A DNA stretch of 64,000 nucleotides from NCBI GenBank assembly GCA_964017195.1, contig OZ024895.1:15976034-16040033 (forward strand), given 5' to 3'. A program made the position numbers and the translations under genes. The stretch is from Siderastrea radians (Eukaryota; Cnidaria; Anthozoa; Scleractinia; Rhizangiidae). Positions 11,453 through 21,993 of the stretch are shown piece after piece (the stretch's first letter is position 1; every line of letters starts with the position of its first letter). Below the pieces are notes generated by a model that was not told the origin of the DNA, ran no database searches, and worked only from the letters and a program-made list of their open reading frames with translations.

Positions 11453-11528
11453 ATGGCGTTTGGAAGCTTACCTGGACCACCTACAAAAAGCTGTGTTTTC
11501 ATTGCGCTGTTGTAAATTCCGCTTGTAG
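11453..11528 (+). pseudogene. cassette D: signal exon with a nonsense codon
   Basis: ATGGCGTTTGG opens a signal-like peptide (MAFGSLPGPPTKSCVFIALL) of the usual 76 nt and exit phase 1. Codon 21 is TAA (11513-11515). The intact cassette E signal exon has the same stretch GCGCTGTTGT followed by TAATT, read as TTA there, so a T to A change at this codon created the stop. The donor GTATGT is kept. Confidence 0.75.
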
Positions 11529-12039
11529 GTATGTGAACGTTTTTTTTTAAATTTTTTTTTAAACTTATGGCTTGTTATTGCCCAGATATTCTAATACATG
11601 TGGATGGCATTGTTGCTGCTACCTTAATTTTAAGTTTTAAAAGATCTACAAAACAGATTATTGGACCAGAGAAGAGGTCGCGGTCACAAATCGGAGACGG
11701 GGTAGAAAGCGATTAATGTGGTTGCCGGGGATTACCCAAAGTCAAATAGACGATACCGTTCCAGCCCTCAAATATGTGACAGCTAGAGTACAAACTTGTG
11801 AAGAACTTGTGAAATGAATCGCTTTGTTATTGTGTTTTCGTTATCGCACAGATTTACTGCAATTTTCGCAAATCCAAAGGAAAAGTGGTAAAAGTAGGCA
11901 GGTCAGATTGTGATAAATGCATAGTGGGACTCTAAATGACATCGTTCATCATGAAGTTTATTTGCAATGATGAAAATTAATTTTTGCGGAATAGCTATGC
12001 TCTGCTTCAACTGATCATGACTTCACTTCTTTTCCGCAG

Positions 12040-12441
12040 GAAGTCGGGTTCATATGGCATATAGGTGTCTTGGAAAGACTGTTACCGGAGTGCTAGGTTC
12101 ATCTGTAAACTTCACCTGGAGTTTCTCTGGTATTGACAATGTACTCTGTGGACTCACACGTCCAGGTAACGATGATGTTCTTGGTGAATGACTGATATCT
12201 ATTGATAGAACTGGTAAATTTGTGGCATACGAATGACTGATATCTATTGATAGAACCGGTAAACTTGTGGCATACGCTGGACGTGTTAGTGGAAGTCGTG
12301 GAGGCAGCTCGTCTTATAGCCAGGTGACGTTAACCATCAGTTACGTCAGCAGTGGGGATGAAAGAGGTTATGTTTGCCCTTTCAACCTCTCTTACATGTG
12401 GGATCCATCACCAATCGACTATTTCTTCTTAGCTGTTGAAG
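12040..12441 (+). pseudogene. cassette D: V-type Ig exon with in-frame stops
   Basis: The exon is 402 nt, phase 1-1, between ttttccgcag and GTTTGT. The start reads GVLGSSVNFTWSFSG. The C-strand Trp has become Cys (VLCGL). A 45 bp unit starting GAATGACTGATATC is duplicated at 12186 and 12231, and each unit carries a TGA in frame (12189 and 12234). The rest still reads YAGRVSGSRGG and GYVC, so decay is moderate. Confidence 0.78.
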
Positions 12442-13183
12442 GTTTGTAAATTTTTATTCACAGTTCAAGGAATGCAGGAATCTACAGATCGATCATCCAG
12501 ATCCAGTACCGTTCCGAAATAATTTTCGTCTTAGCATCGATTTTGCGTTTTCAGAGCCACCCATTATCACGTCTCCGACTTTACAATACACAAGTTACAA
12601 TGAGGGAGATCCTTTTAACATAAGCTGCATGGCAGTGGCTAAACCAGACCCAGACACGCACGTACGCACGTGCGTACCTGAAAAAATGTCGAAGGTAAAG
12701 AACGAAACGAAACAAGACAAAACAGCAGAAATGTAAAACACAGGGAAATAAGCGATGGTTGAAAAAAGCACAATCGTTGCATCAACTACCTTTATTTCTT
12801 GGAAATATTAATTTTTCAAAAACAAAAGACACCGTTTTTCTCAAATTCCAGGGAGGCCACGTGATTGGTAGACTCATTGTTGATGCTAGTGTAGGGAAAG
12901 GCGGAAAATTAGGGGGCTAAGGATGACCAAGGCCCGGTTCAGACGCGAAACTTTTCAGCAGCCGAACTTAATTCGAGTTTAGCCTTCCCAAATTAGATAG
13001 TCAATGGAAGATAGATAATTTATTAATAATCACTTTGCAACCAGAAGTTGAATTATGCGATTATTTGCAAGAAAATGTAATTTCTTAAAATACCACTAGT
13101 AATTTAAAACTAATTTGAATAAAAAATATATAAAAATAAATACTAGAAACACTATAAACATGCACTATTATTCATCCGTTCTT

Positions 13184-13623
13184 TAGCCTGTTCCAGGCTC
13201 TCGGTTTGTGGGGAAAGAGCGAAAAAGCGGGCGAGCGCGGAAAAGACGAGCGGGGACGAAGGCGAGCGAAGGAAAGAGAGCCTGTAAGAATTTCTTTAAC
13301 GGCCCTCTGTCGGTATAGCAGGAGCTGCTATACCCTCTGATTGGCTAATTTTGACAGGAAATGCGGATATCGCGCGATCCGCGCGAGCCATCTTTGTCAA
13401 CTGACGCCGACTGATACCTGATCGGAGTGTTGACGAAGTGTTGACATTTCCTGTCAAAATTAGCCAATCAGAGGGTATAGCAGCTCCTGCTATACCGACA
13501 GAGGGCCGTTAAAGAAATTCTTACAGGCTCTCTTTCCTTCGCTCGCCTTCGTCCCCGCTCGTCTTTTCCGCGCTCGCCCGCTTTTTCGCTCTTTCCCCAC
13601 AAACCGAGAGCCTGGAACAGGCT
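13184..13623. mobile_element. foldback element with perfect 179 bp inverted repeats and 10 bp target duplication
   Basis: The left arm 13185-13363 and right arm 13445-13623 are reverse complements over 179 bp, as far as I can read without a mismatch. The ends start AGCCTGTTCCAGGCTCTC. The direct repeat ATCCGTTCTT flanks the element at 13174-13183 and 13624-13633. A 10 bp duplication is expected for Mutator-like or AcademH-type elements. No protein fits in it, so it is non-autonomous. Near-identical arms imply recent insertion. Confidence 0.85.
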
Positions 13624-14084
13624 ATCCGTTCTTGGGATCACCATTTCTTTGATTGGTTTTGTTGTGCACGAAACGAAAGAGAAATTTTCTAACTAAAAAG
13701 CCATAATGAGCCTTTGATGTACTTAACGATTTGGATAATACCCTCAGTTTCGGAGTTTTCACTTTAATGAAACTCGTGTTTGAAACTCAAGCGGCAAAAC
13801 TGTGACAACGAGGCGTAATGGGTCGAGGGAAAAAATGTCTCTGGGGGCCTTTTTCAAACTATGGATGCAGTTTTTTTTTTATCCAATTGTATATTTTAAG
13901 AAAGGACCTACGGAGCCAGGGGTAATGACATCCGTATTACAAAACCTTTAAAACCAACCAATTTTAACTTTCCCAAGTGGCAAACAGAATCGTCCATTCC
14001 AAGCAAAATTATAAATGAAATTCTGATCTGCGTGCTGTAAAAATAAAGAACGGACACAAAACGGACTATCAGGAGCAACAGCTG

Positions 14085-15980
14085 TCTTATTTTCATAAAC
14101 TAGTACGCTGGACAAAACTCTTCTGGATTGATTGCTACATAAAAATAAAACAAGAAAAGCTTCACATATAATTTTTTGATAATTTAAATGTATTAAATTC
14201 CACACATGGAAAATTTTTCTTACAAAAAATAATACATTGTAAGGTTGTAAAAAGGCGGGAAAATACAAGTGTCCGCGCGTTCAATTGGCGCCAAAATTCG
14301 CACCAATGTTTCTTTTAGAGACTTTTAGATTGGCTCTTTCGTTACTATAAAATTGTTTCAACACGGATCAAACATTGTTTCTTTGTAATGCCATTTAAAA
14401 AGGGGGATTTAAACAATCCCTCTTTCAGATAAAAAAGGAAGAAATGCTGCAGTGTAGCCAAAAAAGGTTCAGCAAAGCCATTTTCACCTCGATTGCGGAA
14501 CGCCATACTTGAACGCATTGCCGGTGGTGTGGAGACAAGATCAGTTCTTTTTGAGGCTGGGATAAGAGACAAAAACGCTGCAAAAAGATGGAAAAACATG
14601 ATTGAGGAAACAGGAAACGTTACCCCATTAAAAAGATCTGGTGGCAGGCCAAGAAAAGTAAAAAAAAAAAAAAACACTCACCTGAAGAAAAAGGTCTGGA
14701 GAAACTCGCAGAAAAGGACCCGTACGCCAGCAGTGAGGTTTTAGCGTGTAGATTCTTGAACAGGTGTGGTATTGACATAAGTTCAAGAACAGTTCGTCGA
14801 CAATTGTACAGTAGAGCAGAAGAGAAGTTTAGCTATAAAACTCCAAATAAATCTTGCAGCGAAGTCAACTTGGAGCGAGACATCGATATGCAGATGGCAT
14901 ATCTCGAAGGAATGCACCAAGCCATCGATCAAAACCAGTGTTCTCCACAAGAGGTTTACTTCGCCGATGAATGTCCTATTTTTGTGGGTGTCTTACCAGG
15001 CAAAGGTCCATCCAGGAAAGGTAACAGCTTTACGGAAGAGTTCCCTACCGTCCAAAGAAGTTCACTCTTTATTCAGCGATAGGACCAAGAGGTTATTACA
15101 AAGTATGGCTTTCAGAAAACAACGCCAACGATGCTGAAGTCAAACACTTTGTTCTCGACAACATTCCACCGCCAGCACATGCACCTAACCTTGGTGGTCC
15201 TCCACTGCCTACAATAATTCCACCACACAGTTTTTTTTATTTGGGATCGTCTCGGCCGAGCAGGAAGGTGCAATAATCCATCCAAACAGCACTATAATCC
15301 TGAGATACATCAGCGGTTTAGAGAATCAAAAATTCAAGTTGTAATGCTACCACCGAAGGGCCACGAGGCAAACCCAACAGAGTTCTTCCAAGCTGTTATG
15401 CAAGAGGATGTCCAAAAGTGGCAAGCTCCAGGTAGACCAACCCATGAGTATGGCCAGATGAATTTCCGAGAAGCACAAAAAACAATTTCTGATGTTCTTG
15501 GTCGACTGCGTTTCAACATAGCAGCGTTTCGTGGCTGGTATGATGCTCGAGCTTCGGGCCGACATCTTCAGAATAGGTGGAAATCAGATCCAGTCGCAAG
15601 ACAAGTTTCAAGAAAACGAATGTCTGAAGAGAGCTTTACGTTCCAGTGGCCGACGAAGCTGTAAAGCCTTTTTTATGGAAGTCATGATCATAAACAGCGA
15701 CACGTCCGAGCTTTTTCCAAACAAACTCCCGAATTTCGAGGTAAAACATGTGACTCGCTGTTTCTCAGAAATCACGTGATTTTGCGTACTCTTGTGATTT
15801 GTTTACCAAATTTGGATTCTCTGTACATCTTGTTTGCGTGACCTATATGAAAATTATTTTCCATGTTTGGAATTTAATAAAATTTAAACTTAACAAAAAA
15901 TTATTTGCGTAGCTTTGCTTGTTTTATTTTTATGTAGCAAAACGTCAATTCAGAAGAGTCTTGTCCAGCGTAAAATAAGC
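14085..15980 (+). mobile_element. Tc1/mariner-like DNA transposon remnant with long inverted repeats
   Basis: Flanks of the transposase remnant at about 14085-14222 and 15843-15980 are imperfect inverted repeats. Shared blocks include GCTACATAAAAATAAAACAAG, ACGCTGGACAA and ATTAAATTCC. The exact ends and a TA duplication could not be fixed. Confidence 0.6.
14493..15664 (+). pseudogene. broken IS630/Tc1-like DDE transposase
   Basis: The frame is broken into pieces. 14493-14744 holds a helix-turn-helix-like N-terminal part with a basic hinge (SGGRPRKVKKK) and shifts frame at a long A-run near 14660. 14756-15082 continues with SSRTVRRQL and the first catalytic region VYFADECPIF. 15344-15664 holds the last catalytic region, PPKGHEANPTEFF, which matches the NPxE signature of Tc1-type enzymes. 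At least two frameshifts remove function. AATAAA occurs at about 15868. Assignment to the IS630/Tc1 group is by motif only. Confidence 0.65.
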
Positions 15981-16270
15981 GTAATGTACACTACTGTGTT
16001 AGAACAATACTAATTTTAGATGCGTTTCCAGCCATTTGAGAAGACCTAAATTTCAAATTTTCCCGGGGGAGCAGTGCCTTCTTACCCTCCAAGTATGCTC
16101 ACGGTTTAACAAAAAAATCTACGTAAAGCTTTACGACCTTGTTGCCATTCCCTCCAATCATGTATGACCTTACCATACGGTTAAGAAGAGCAAATTCAAC
16201 CAAGAAATGTGGAAGCGATATGAGAGAACTGAGGTGTTGGGGTGGATTTGGAAAATCGTGCGTACCTCTA

Positions 16271-16293
16271 GAAAAATCCTGGCTACGCCCCTG
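16271..16293 (-). mobile_element. hAT-like terminal sequence
   Basis: Read on the minus strand the end is CAGGGGCGTAGCCAGGATTT, a terminus typical of hAT elements and their MITEs in animals. It abuts the right half of the split Ig exon directly. Confidence 0.5.
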
Positions 16294-16456
16294 CCAGATG
16301 TAAGGTTGGTCTTCAACGGACAAGTGAAAAGTTCTGGTTATAGAACAGCTCAGCTCAATCTAAATAAAATCAGCGCGGATGATGCAGGAAAGTACATATG
16401 CAGGGCGAACAACTCTGTAGGAACCACAGAGAAACAGCTGAAACTGGTGGTAAACT

Positions 16457-18767
16457 GTAAGTATTGAAGTCGCTGAAAGTGTACACTCAGCGTAATATTT
16501 CTGTCAGGCCAAAGTTGTCCATCATGATGGGATTCTTTAGTGCAGATTATACGTAGTTTGAACAAAAGGAAATAAGAATCAAATATCATTTGTAAACATG
16601 TGATCTGTTAATAACAAATTTGTAAATACGGATTAAATGAAATAAGCATTAAAATTTGGACTTAAAAACGTTGGTGTGTGATTTGCAGTAGTTTAAAACT
16701 TTGCTTAGGCCACGCCTGAAAGGCGTTCCTTAGCAAGCATTTTGTGGCTGCATATGTTGCTAACAATTATCAAAATTTCTTCTTTAAATGGCAAACTTCA
16801 ATCTGTGATCATCGACCATCTGGAAAAAATGTCTGGTTCAGTTATCATTTATTGTTCCATCAATTGACGATGTTTTGTATCTTTTTATGTTTCATTGTCG
16901 TTTTATCATCCCCTAACTTTTTTTGTATATTTAAAAGGGTAATGGTCATAGCAGCGTCAAGAGGTGCTGTATAACAAGTACCTACTCATAAGAAAGGCAA
17001 ATAACGAGCCATTTGTTTATCATCGAAATATTCATGTATGCATTAATAAGGTAACGCGCAGACCAGGTACATTTTTTCCCAATAAATCATCGCTTGTTGT
17101 TGTCGTTGCTGTTATTGGTTCATGCTATAGCCAATGATCAAGGTAGAATTATGTTTTCTCTTAGTTGTAGTTAAAAGTTCTAAATTTGGGTGGTGAGCAC
17201 ACTGTCGTTGTATACACGTTTATACATAAAGGATATCACACAGAGGCGCGAAAGTATGAATTTTATTTTCGAGTGGCTTTTAAACAGAAAGCTTAGTTTG
17301 ATTAGTTCGAAAAAGTTTATCGCAACCGAAAGGTTTCCTATAAGAAGAGTGAAAATAAACACTTATTTTACCCAATCTCGTACATTATCTCACAGAGAAT
17401 ATCCATTTATTATATATAGACATCAGTGTTTTAGTGAAAAATAGACCACTCGTAGAGTTCATACGAAACTACACCCGGGACCCGAGTGGCGTATTTCCAT
17501 ATCCTCACCAATAAGGATATCGATGACGTCATTTCCCGATTTGGAAAAACTGTTCTTGTTTATATAATAAAAATAAAGTTACACGGCGGCTTAAAGATGT
17601 GATTTATAAGATAGATATGAAAAATAACGTAAAAATAATCAGCACGTACACGCAAGCGGGGGTATTTTTCCGCAGATATTATTTGTTCCTTGAAGCGAAA
17701 CGTTTAGCATCAAGGAGCAAATGGTGTCCTATAGCAAATATCTGTGCAATATTTCCAAAGCCAAATAAAAGTCATTTTATTTACAACATATTTTCAAGGT
17801 CATTTTATTTACAATATCTTTTCAAAGTAATTTTTTACAATATCTTTTAAATATTTTGCTGACAACATTTTAAGGGTCATGGAAGTATTTAAAGAATAAT
17901 CCAGATGGTTTGGGCCGCGTGCGCGTCAAAACCATTTGCTTACCTATGTATCGTTCTATCAAAAAAGCATTTTGATGCCCCCTGCTCTTACAACGAGAAA
18001 ATGTCCTTCCATCATCTTCCATTATTTTAAAAACTGGGGATTTTAGTTGGGAAATATCTTTTAATATATCTGAGTTTTAATTGTGGTGTATTATATACGT
18101 GAAGCACTAACCGAAGACTGTCCTAAAATTAAAGAAAATATTTTTGATTTATATTCCATGTATGACTAACTAGCACAATGCACCTTTGCCCTTATCTAAT
18201 AGCTGTTTATAAGAAAATGTTATAAGGTAATTGATTCTGTTTATGCCATGAATTGCTCCAGTCACAAGGCCAGGGATGAAGATGAAAATTCCGCCGTATC
18301 CCACGAGTGGCACTTGCATTCCCGAAATGAATACGAAATGACTATTTAACTGAGTTTGTAATGAATTTGAAATCAAGTGCAATCGAAATATCTCTTGGGG
18401 AATCTTCAAAACTGGTCAAAGGCCAAGTTGGAAATTAAAACTTTAAGAAAATGATCGCAAACGTTTAAATCTTAGTAAAGTTTCAATCTTCGTACAATCG
18501 TTGGAATCCCTGGAAATCATGGTCTGAAAAAGACGTTTGAAGAACTTTGGGACAATCTTTAAAAGTGTTTGGAAATTTGTCAAAACCTTCGAATTTCAAT
18601 GCTTCCTGGTCTAATGCAAAATTGCTGAAGCTAAAAATTGACTTTCAATTGTTACTCATCTAAAGGTTCATGTGTATCCAGAATGGTTAACTCACCGTTG
18701 GGAAATTTCATGGTTACCTAATTGTAGGCATTGGTAAATAAACTGCTTCATTTGTTGTGATCAACAG
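16457..18767. other. spacer before the receptor body
   Basis: No exon is recognised. At about 17483-17535 there is a dispersed-repeat-like block with ATATCC and GGATAT in inverted order. Near 17765-17850 there are degenerate tandem units of TCATTTTATTTACAA. Confidence 0.45.
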
Positions 18768-19032
18768 ACACAGCTACCATAGAGAGCATCACCACGTCCA
18801 TGGCCAAGTCTTGGATCGGTCAGTCAGTAACGTTGAAGTGTGTGTCCGATGGTTTTCCCATCCCAGCCGTCACGTGGATCAAACCAGATGGAAATATAAT
18901 AAAGAAAGTTAACTCCAAAGAGAACACAGACTGTTGTAATGACTGCTGATCAGGATTTTGGATTTTATAACTGCACGACAAACAATGGCGTAGGCGATGC
19001 TTCCACACGCACAGTGCAGGTGCAACAAATAA
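18768..19032 (+). pseudogene. membrane-distal Ig exon of the receptor body, frameshifted
   Basis: The acceptor gatcaacag and donor GTAAGA frame 265 nt, one base more than a phase 1-1 exon allows. The first part reads [19 protein letters not shown] (B-strand Cys, C-strand Trp). After about 18930 the second half is in another frame and reads [13 protein letters not shown] (F-strand Cys). The entering frame hits TGA near 18947. Skipping the exon would keep the frame from an I-set exon to FN3-1. A single-base assembly error is an alternative. Confidence 0.75.
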
Positions 19033-21962
19033 GTAAGAGCATTATCCGGTGAATGCGTTGGTCTTTCATAATATACAACTATACCAGTTGCAAATAAAAA
19101 CAAGACTAACATACTACGGCTGTTACTTAGTTCTCTTAATAGCTGTTGGTTCTTTTTCATATACACGCAGTCTTTCTTTAAGAAAAAGTATCGCTGCAGT
19201 ACATTAAAAGTAGATGAAAATAGATTCTTGGATATCCCGACACATTATGATACACTCGTTTACGTAATATGTTCCCTTTCCGCTTCAAATGGTTGAATTC
19301 AGGCAAATAGAAATGTCTACATAAGAATTTTCGACCAAGTGAAACGTTTTGCAAGTTTGATTTTGATACGTTGCTAGACATGGCTTAACAAGCATTAAAA
19401 TGTTCGACATAATTTCATCATTTCCATGGTCAATACAGCATAGCTAAGGCCAGTCAATTTGCACAGGCAGAAGCCTGACTGATCAAAGTTATTTCCATAT
19501 AATCATGTTTATGCTTTTAATTAAAGAAGCGATAATCGTTTGTTTTTCTTCAGAGGCGCCTAGCTCACCGAGCATCACCTCGACTGCCAAAGACGTTCAC
19601 GCCACTTCACTGACAGTAAAATGGACTGCACCAGCTGATGATGGAGGGAGTCCTATCACTGCATACCGAGTGGTTATACTACACTTAAGCACTGAGATAA
19701 GAAATGAGAATATTACTGACCCTGCTGCTAGAGAGAAGTTTATTGGAGGTCTAAGCAAAAATGCAAACTACAATGTGAAAGTCTATGCCAGGAATTATGT
19801 GTTCGAGGGAGATGCTAGTCAAACGACTTCGAAGACAAATTTTGAAGGTGCGAATTTCTATCGTTTTCTTCACGAGATCTAATGTCAGATGTTTTATTAC
19901 AGTAGATATACAAGTGATGACAGAGAATAGTTTTCCTTGTCTTGTGGACTTTAAGTCACTAAATTTTCCATCGCTTAAGTTTGTTGAAAGTACATTGTAA
20001 AAGTGAAATGAATGGACGTAAAGACCAGACGTATTACTTGGTGCCTTTGTAACTACCTCCCCTGCCTTTTCCATTAACCTAACTACCAGACTTTTATAGC
20101 TCCCAAAAACCTGAGCGAAAGTTAACATCACCTAGGATGAAAGGAAGGTTAATAAATGATTTGCATTCCACATCTCTTAAGTATTTTTTTCCATTCTTTA
20201 ACTAAGGAGTACCAGAAGCAGCGGAGATTATAGGCCTACCTGCAAAAGTAAAAGAAGCTCAAGTAACCATAAAATGGAATGAGCCGCAGAACAATGGAGC
20301 GCCCATTACACAGTACACGGTGTACAAAAGAACTGTGAGAGATGATAGCACACTAGAAGAATGGACCAAACTAAAGCTCATAACTGATGTTTCAATTCGT
20401 TATGTAACCGCTAAGTTGGAGAAGGGCAAGACATATGAATTTGTAGCAACTGCCACTAACAAGTTTGGTGAGAGCTTCAAAGAAGAGGAAATGATCAAGA
20501 GAATCAAGGTGCTTAGTGGTAAGTGCTAAGAAAGGTATGTTTTAATAATTAAGACAAGGCCAGGAAAATTGGCAATGTGTTTCAAGTCTTTATTTAATCT
20601 TATTTAATACTTGGTGTCGCTATTCTATTTAATCCGGAACTGCATTAGCAAAACTTTCTCATTAAGCTACTTTTGCGAACTAAAATAATCATATGGAAAG
20701 CTTCTTACAGACTCACGAATCTATCAAATAATCAAACCTTTAACAACAAAGGAAAAAAGCAACATCGCCATCGGGGATAGTCAAATTTCTCTCTTTCTCT
20801 ATCTTTCACAGATGTCCCCGAGAAAGTCAAACAGAAAGACATAAACGAGGCTGAAATAACACTGAAATGGGAAGAACCAGTTAACAATGGAGCAAACATC
20901 ACGCAGTACTCTGTCTACCAACGAATTGCAAATGATAAGCGGTGGACAAAGCTGGCAATAGTGAATGATGTCTCCAAACGTGAACACGTTGTTACAGTGG
21001 AGAAAGACAAGGAGTATGAATTTGTCGTAACTGCGACAAACAAATATGGGGAAAGTCCAAAAGATGACATCAAGACTGTTATAGTATCAGAGGGTGAGTT
21101 TTTTTTTGCAGTAATACGTAAGGTGCTACGGATAGTATGGGTTTAGTTAAATCGTTTTGGCTGACTTTGTATTTTGTCGTTTGGTGCCAGCTAGATACAA
21201 AGCAACGTTAGCATTACTTCGTGTTGAATAATAATTTTTATGCCTAATGCTATAAATTGCACAACGGTAACAACATCAACAAAAATTCATTTACTCGAGA
21301 AGTTCTATCAGTAGAGACTGGGTGCGAGAGTGGACGTGCGTTGATTTCTTACGCAAAGACAGACGTAATAAAATCAGTTCTCATTCGTTTTATTTTATCT
21401 GGTGTTTTATTTGGCCGAGAGACCATTACGTCACTGCAAACAACTGCCTACGGTATTTTGCTCAACCTCGTCCAATAATTGTTTGTTAGTTACAACGTCC
21501 ACACATTAATAACTGACTTTAAAATAAATAAAAGAATTAAAATATGTACAATCCAATCTAGTAGGTACAGTCAAGTCTGATACAAACGCGCAGAATAAGA
21601 TAACCGCCACACCTAATTCTCTTTGTCAACTAAGACCACTGTTACTGTATTTGTATTTTTTAGTTTTCAAAAAGCCACCGGAGAGTAATTCAGGTAAGAA
21701 ATAAGAATTGCATAGAACAAGGCTTTTACAAATGTCTTTCTTCTCACGACCAAAGAGCTTTTTATCGTAAAAACACATCACCATCTATAGACTGAAACTA
21801 CAGCAATTATGTATTGCCCTGATATTCGAAGAAACGCTGCTTTTAGTTTCGCTACCACTTGTATTTTATTTTTGGCAGCGGTTTCGTTGTGTAGGGGCAT
21901 TGTAAAAGCAAGATGCTAGCGTAAGGATGTTGGGCTATGTATGAGTTCTCTGGATCCGCAGT

Positions 21963-21993
<31 letters not shown>

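Larger units (their letters stand above)
12655..16298. mobile_element. 3.6 kb nested transposon insertion within the cassette D I-set exon
   Basis: The block interrupts an otherwise full-length Ig exon with a CCAGA direct repeat at the joints. It contains a 440 bp foldback element, a Tc1/mariner-like remnant with long inverted repeats, and a hAT-like terminus at its right edge. If the outer element is hAT, the target duplication was probably 8 bp and has partly decayed. Confidence 0.8.
12555..16456 (+). pseudogene. cassette D: I-set Ig exon split by a transposon insertion
   Basis: The left piece 12555-12654 (100 nt) reads EPPIITSPTLQ to KPDP. The right piece 16299-16456 (158 nt) reads DVRLVFNGQVKSSG to the F-strand Cys in KYICRANNSVG and the donor GTAAGT. 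The two pieces add to exactly 258 nt, the canonical exon length. The direct repeat CCAGA lies at both joints (12650-12654 and 16294-16298). The C-strand Trp has changed to Leu (VRLVF). The exon cannot be spliced whole. Confidence 0.85.
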
